Positions 61,100 to 64,000 of a stretch of 64,000 nt of DNA are shown here, in pieces (the stretch's first letter is position 1; every line of letters starts with the position of its first letter). The notes beneath the pieces were generated by a model. The model had not been told where the DNA came from. It did not search any database and was given only the letters and a program-made list of their open reading frames with translations. The DNA lies in contig NZ_FOKF01000002.1 in assembly GCF_900111995.1 (NCBI RefSeq), positions 282,206 to 346,205 on the forward strand. Reading direction: 5' to 3'. The stretch is from Collimonas sp. OK607. Its GTDB lineage: Bacteria; Pseudomonadota; Gammaproteobacteria; Burkholderiales; Burkholderiaceae_D. Both the position numbers and the translations under genes were made by a program.

Positions 61100-63031
61100 A
61101 TGTTTGAATTTGTCCGTACCCACCAGCGCTTGATGCAATTCCTGTTGCTGTTGTTGATCATCCCTTCTTTTGCTCTAGTCGGGCTGCAAAGCTATAGCAG
61201 CTTTGGCGATGGCGCCAACACGGTGGCGAAGGTCGCCGGCCAGCCGATCACTCAGCAGGAACTGGACAACGCCCTGCGCCAGCAAATGGATAGCATGCGC
61301 CAGGCGTTCGGCGAGCGTTTCGACCCGAAGATGCTTGAGACGCCGGAAGCCAAGCAAGGCGTACTGGATAATCTGATCTCACAACGTGTGTTGGCCGCAA
61401 CTGTCAACAGTGAACACCTGTCCGTCTCCGATCAAAGCCTGCAACAAGCTATTCTGAGCGTGCCTGCATTGCAGGGCGCGGATGGCAAGTTCGATAACGA
61501 ACGATACAAGTCTTTGCTGGCCGCACAAGGCATGGCGCCGACCATGTACGAGGCCCGTTTGCGTCAGGACATGGCTATGCAGCAATTGAATGGCGCGGTG
61601 CAAGCTACGGCATTTACACCTAAAACCGTTGCCATGCGTTTGTCTGATATCAACGATCAGGAACGTGATGTGCAGGAATTGCTGTTCAAGACTGCCGACT
61701 ATGCCGCGCAGGTGAAAGTCACTGACGCCATGCTGCAGGACTATTACACCAGGAACGCCAAGGAATTCGAGATTCCAGAACAAATCAAGGCCGACTATGT
61801 ACTGCTCGACAGTGCCGCAATTGCCGCGCAAGTGACGGTCAGCGATGCCGACATCAAATCCTATTACGATCAGAACCAGAGCCGTTACACAACGCCGGAA
61901 GAGCGCCGCGCCAGCCATATCCTGGTTTCGGTAAAGAAGGATGCACCGGCTACCGAGCAGGCTGCGGCTAAAGCCAAGGCTGAGGCTTTGCTGGCAGAAG
62001 TGCGCAAGAATCCGGCTGAATTTGCCAAAGTAGCCAAGGCTAATTCGCAAGATACTGCCTCCGCTGAAATGGGCGGCGACCTCGGTTATTTCGGCAGCGG
62101 CATGATGGTCAAGCCGTTCGACGATGCTGCCAGCAAGCTGAAGCAAGGCGAGATCAGCGATCTGGTGCAGTCCGATTTCGGTTATCACATTATCGAACTG
62201 ACCGGCATCAAGGCCGCCCAGCTCAAGCCGCTGGATGAAGTCAAGGCCGAAATCGGCGCTGAAATCAAGAAACAACTGGCTGCGCGCAAATTCACTGAAA
62301 TGGCTGAAACCTTCAGCAACACAGTGTATGAGCAAGGTGATAGCCTGAAGGCGGTCGCTGACAAGCTGCATCTGCAAATTCAGTCGGCAGCGAATCTGGG
62401 CCGCCAGCCTAATCCAGCCGTTGCTGCTACCGCTCCATACAACAACCAAAAATTCCTGACAGCGCTGTATTCGGACGAGTCGCTGAAGAACAAGCACAAT
62501 ACTGAAGCAGTCGAAGTTGCGCCGAATACGTTTATCGCCGGCCATGTAGTTGAATACAAGCCGGTCACGAAACGTTCGTTTGAAGAAGTCCAGGCGATCA
62601 TTCGCGACAAGGTTACCCGCACCGAAGAAACTGCACTGGCCAAGAAGGCCGGCGAAGAAAAGCTGGCAGCTTTGAAAGCGCAAGACAACGCCAGTGGTTT
62701 CGGTGCAACGCAAACTGTATCGCGCGCCAAGAACCAAGGTATCGATCCGTTGGCATTCGAGGCAGTGATGAAGGCCAATACCACTAAATTGCCAGCCTAT
62801 GTCGGCGTGACATTGCCGCAGCAAGGCTACGCGGTATATCGCATTGCCAAGGTTGGCCAGCCGGCAACCCAGGATCAGGCGCGCCGGATCGCTGAGCAGC
62901 AGCAAATTACTGGCGTCCTGGCGCAACAGGAAATGCTGGCTTACGTCGACGTGTTGAAAGAGAAGGCCAAGGTCAAAATCTTGAAGCCGGTGGTAGCTAC
63001 GCCGGTTGACGGCGGAGATAAGCAAAACTGA
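61100..63031 (+). CDS. ppiD: PpiD-like periplasmic folding chaperone (SurA_N/PpiC domains)
   Basis: This 643-aa membrane-anchored protein has a short cytoplasmic N terminus (MFEFVRTHQRLMQF), one transmembrane helix (about residues 13-33) and an N-terminal SurA-like chaperone domain. A parvulin PPIase domain spans about residues 265-370 (RRASHILVSVKKDAP, GGDLGYFGSGMMVKPFD, FGYHIIELTG), with C-terminal helical parts after it. It assists folding of exported proteins near the Sec translocon. It follows the hupB/tRNA genes, the usual order lon-hupB-ppiD. Confidence 0.95.
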   Translation: MFEFVRTHQRLMQFLLLLLIIPSFALVGLQSYSSFGDGANTVAKVAGQPITQQELDNALRQQMDSMRQAFGERFDPKMLETPEAKQGVLDNLISQRVLAATVNSEHLSVSDQSLQQAILSVPALQGADGKFDNERYKSLLAAQGMAPTMYEARLRQDMAMQQLNGAVQATAFTPKTVAMRLSDINDQERDVQELLFKTADYAAQVKVTDAMLQDYYTRNAKEFEIPEQIKADYVLLDSAAIAAQVTVSDADIKSYYDQNQSRYTTPEERRASHILVSVKKDAPATEQAAAKAKAEALLAEVRKNPAEFAKVAKANSQDTASAEMGGDLGYFGSGMMVKPFDDAASKLKQGEISDLVQSDFGYHIIELTGIKAAQLKPLDEVKAEIGAEIKKQLAARKFTEMAETFSNTVYEQGDSLKAVADKLHLQIQSAANLGRQPNPAVAATAPYNNQKFLTALYSDESLKNKHNTEAVEVAPNTFIAGHVVEYKPVTKRSFEEVQAIIRDKVTRTEETALAKKAGEEKLAALKAQDNASGFGATQTVSRAKNQGIDPLAFEAVMKANTTKLPAYVGVTLPQQGYAVYRIAKVGQPATQDQARRIAEQQQITGVLAQQEMLAYVDVLKEKAKVKILKPVVATPVDGGDKQN

Positions 63032-63063
63032 TTTGGCTAAAGCGATTTGATTAAGCCGGATTT

Positions 63064-63100
63064 AAAAAAGCCCATCCAACGCAAGTTGAATGGGCTTTTT
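63064..63100 (+). terminator. Intrinsic terminator after ppiD
   Basis: AAGCCCAT / ATGGGCTT stem with an inner CAAC/GTTG pairing, A-run before and five T residues after. Confidence 0.9.
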
Positions 63101-63228
63101 CTATGTTTATGTGTAATAGCTCAGACTTGACCGGACATTTGTTGTGTGAATCTTCGTCGGGAAACGCCCCATAGCCGCCGGTCGAAAAAAAACAAAAAAA
63201 CAGACATTCTGGGTCCAAATACGAGGGG

Positions 63229-63630
63229 TTAGGCCGAACGTTTGGCAAAAGGCAGCCTAAATGCCTGTGGCGAAAGAAATGCGAGAACGGCGGCAATGAT
63301 AAATAATGCGGAAACGTCGCCGTATAGGTGATGAACGTGCGTCGGGTTCTGCACTGACTGGACCGCCATCACCGCACCATGCACGATGCTTGACCAAATG
63401 GCAAAGGAGACCAAGCCCAGATGCTGATTCGGATTACGGGAGGCAATGAGCAAGAATACACCCAGAGTCGCGTAAATGGCGATGATCATCTCGAGATATT
63501 CAGACCGTCCGCTGGACCAGGCCCACCCCGATGGCCAAAAGACCGTAAGTGGGTAGAAGCCAAAAGTAGCAATAACACCGACGATGCGGAGCGCGAGCTT
63601 GAGGTGCTTAAGGCGCTTGATTTCATTCAT
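63229..63630 (-). CDS. Small four-helix membrane protein of unknown function (DUF6632-like)
   Basis: This 133-aa protein has four predicted transmembrane helices: residues about 12-30 (LALRIVGVIATFGFYPLTVF), 45-63, 70-92 and 100-125. The sequence YPLTVFWPSGWAW and the segment IYATLGVFLLIASRNPNQHLGL recall a family of small uncharacterised membrane proteins that I believe is DUF6632; this is from memory and not verified. ATG 63630 follows AGAGGG; an in-frame extension to 63765 is not membrane-like. It sits beside a transposase remnant, so it may be accessory. Confidence 0.75.
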   Translation of the reverse strand: MNEIKRLKHLKLALRIVGVIATFGFYPLTVFWPSGWAWSSGRSEYLEMIIAIYATLGVFLLIASRNPNQHLGLVSFAIWSSIVHGAVMAVQSVQNPTHVHHLYGDVSALFIIAAVLAFLSPQAFRLPFAKRSA

Positions 63631-63885
63631 AAGACCCTCTTTCTTTGGCGCTGCTGCTCGAGAACTGAGGCCTGGGCAATGTCCGCTGTTGGCCCAGAGT
63701 GTGTAAAAACGTAAAAATTCGTTGGCACAACCAATAACGTGTTCAACGACCGCCATCAAAGTCACCAGAGCGCTTTATTCTGACGAGTTTTTCCGGTTGC
63801 GGCACAAAATATTTTTTGAATGGCGGTCTAAAAGTCGCCGCAATGCGCTCCAAATCGTATTCATTTTCACAGCAAAAAGAGCCCT
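63631..63885. other. Junction DNA between small membrane gene and transposase end
   Basis: This 255-nt stretch has no gene. It should contain one end of the insertion sequence whose transposase is cut off at the window edge, but without the other end I cannot mark the terminal inverted repeat. Confidence 0.4.
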
Positions 63886-64000
63886 TCAGGCCCGCATCTC
63901 TCGCATTAATCGGTCGACGCCCAATATCTTCATTACGCGCTTCAAATTGTACGCAAGTACATGCAGACTCATCTCTGTTTTGACCCGTTTCAAAGTCTTC
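63886..64000 (-). mobile_element. 3' end of a DDE transposase gene (IS1182-like), cut by the window edge
   Basis: The last 37 codons and a TGA stop are visible in the leftward direction, encoding KTLKRVKTEMSLHVLAYNLK followed by RVMKILGVDRLMREMRA. The pattern TEMSLHVLAYNLKRV-like is the usual C terminus of IS1182/IS5-type DDE transposases. Whether the element is whole cannot be seen from here. Confidence 0.8.

Overview
The window looks like chromosomal DNA from a betaproteobacterium of the order Burkholderiales, most likely Oxalobacteraceae (a Collimonas/Herbaspirillum-type genome). This rests on the protein families, the gene orders (rpsF-priB-rpsR-rplI-dnaB; tig-clpP-clpX-lon-hupB-ppiD; yicC-kinase-phosphatase-rph) and the absence of plasmid or phage genes. 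The genus is an inference.

Layout. 1-8.1 kb is housekeeping: a cut-off VOC-domain protein, suhB, trmJ, lexA with two tandem LexA boxes, the rpsF-priB-rpsR-rplI ribosomal/primosome cluster, dnaB, and a DUF47/Pit phosphate uptake pair. 8.2-11 kb encodes an autotransporter. 11-16.1 kb is a MarR-headed tripartite drug-efflux operon (marR, outer-membrane factor, emrA, emrB). 16.2-21.4 kb holds a TctDE-like two-component system divergent from an NMT1/SsuABC-type ABC importer. 21.5-24.8 kb holds a metallophosphoesterase, a PhoH-family ATPase and a Bcp peroxiredoxin. 24.8-32.8 kb is a complete lipid A aminoarabinose (arn) operon in which ArnA is split into two separate proteins. 33.1-36.3 kb carries alaA (behind a strongly structured leader), hom and an LprI-like protein. 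36.4-41.8 kb is yicC, a Ser/Thr kinase, a PP2C phosphatase, rph, tatD and an ankyrin-repeat protein. 41.8-46.2 kb holds an FMN-dependent 2-hydroxyacid dehydrogenase and the squalene genes hpnCDE. 46.4-50.7 kb is an RND efflux pair. 51-52.6 kb carries an amidase remnant followed by the malonate transporter madLM. 52.7-63 kb holds tRNA-Leu, creA, the tig-clpP-clpX-lon-hupB proteostasis block, tRNA-Val, tRNA-Asp and ppiD. The right edge has a small membrane protein and the 3' end of a transposase gene.

How the parts work together. Envelope defence dominates the accessory genes: two efflux systems, L-Ara4N lipid A modification, squalene (probably hopanoid) synthesis and an autotransporter. The 53.7-63 kb block is the usual ATP-dependent protease and folding set.

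I found no CRISPR array, prophage or clear defence island, and no gene cluster that I would call a new system. The more unusual signals are non-coding: a switch-like structured leader in front of alaA, a three-strand hairpin switch between clpP and clpX, identically spaced perfect -10 boxes 7 nt before the start codons of dnaB and tatD (possible leaderless mRNAs), paired REP-like palindromes, and direct repeats at the two-component/ABC divergent promoter.
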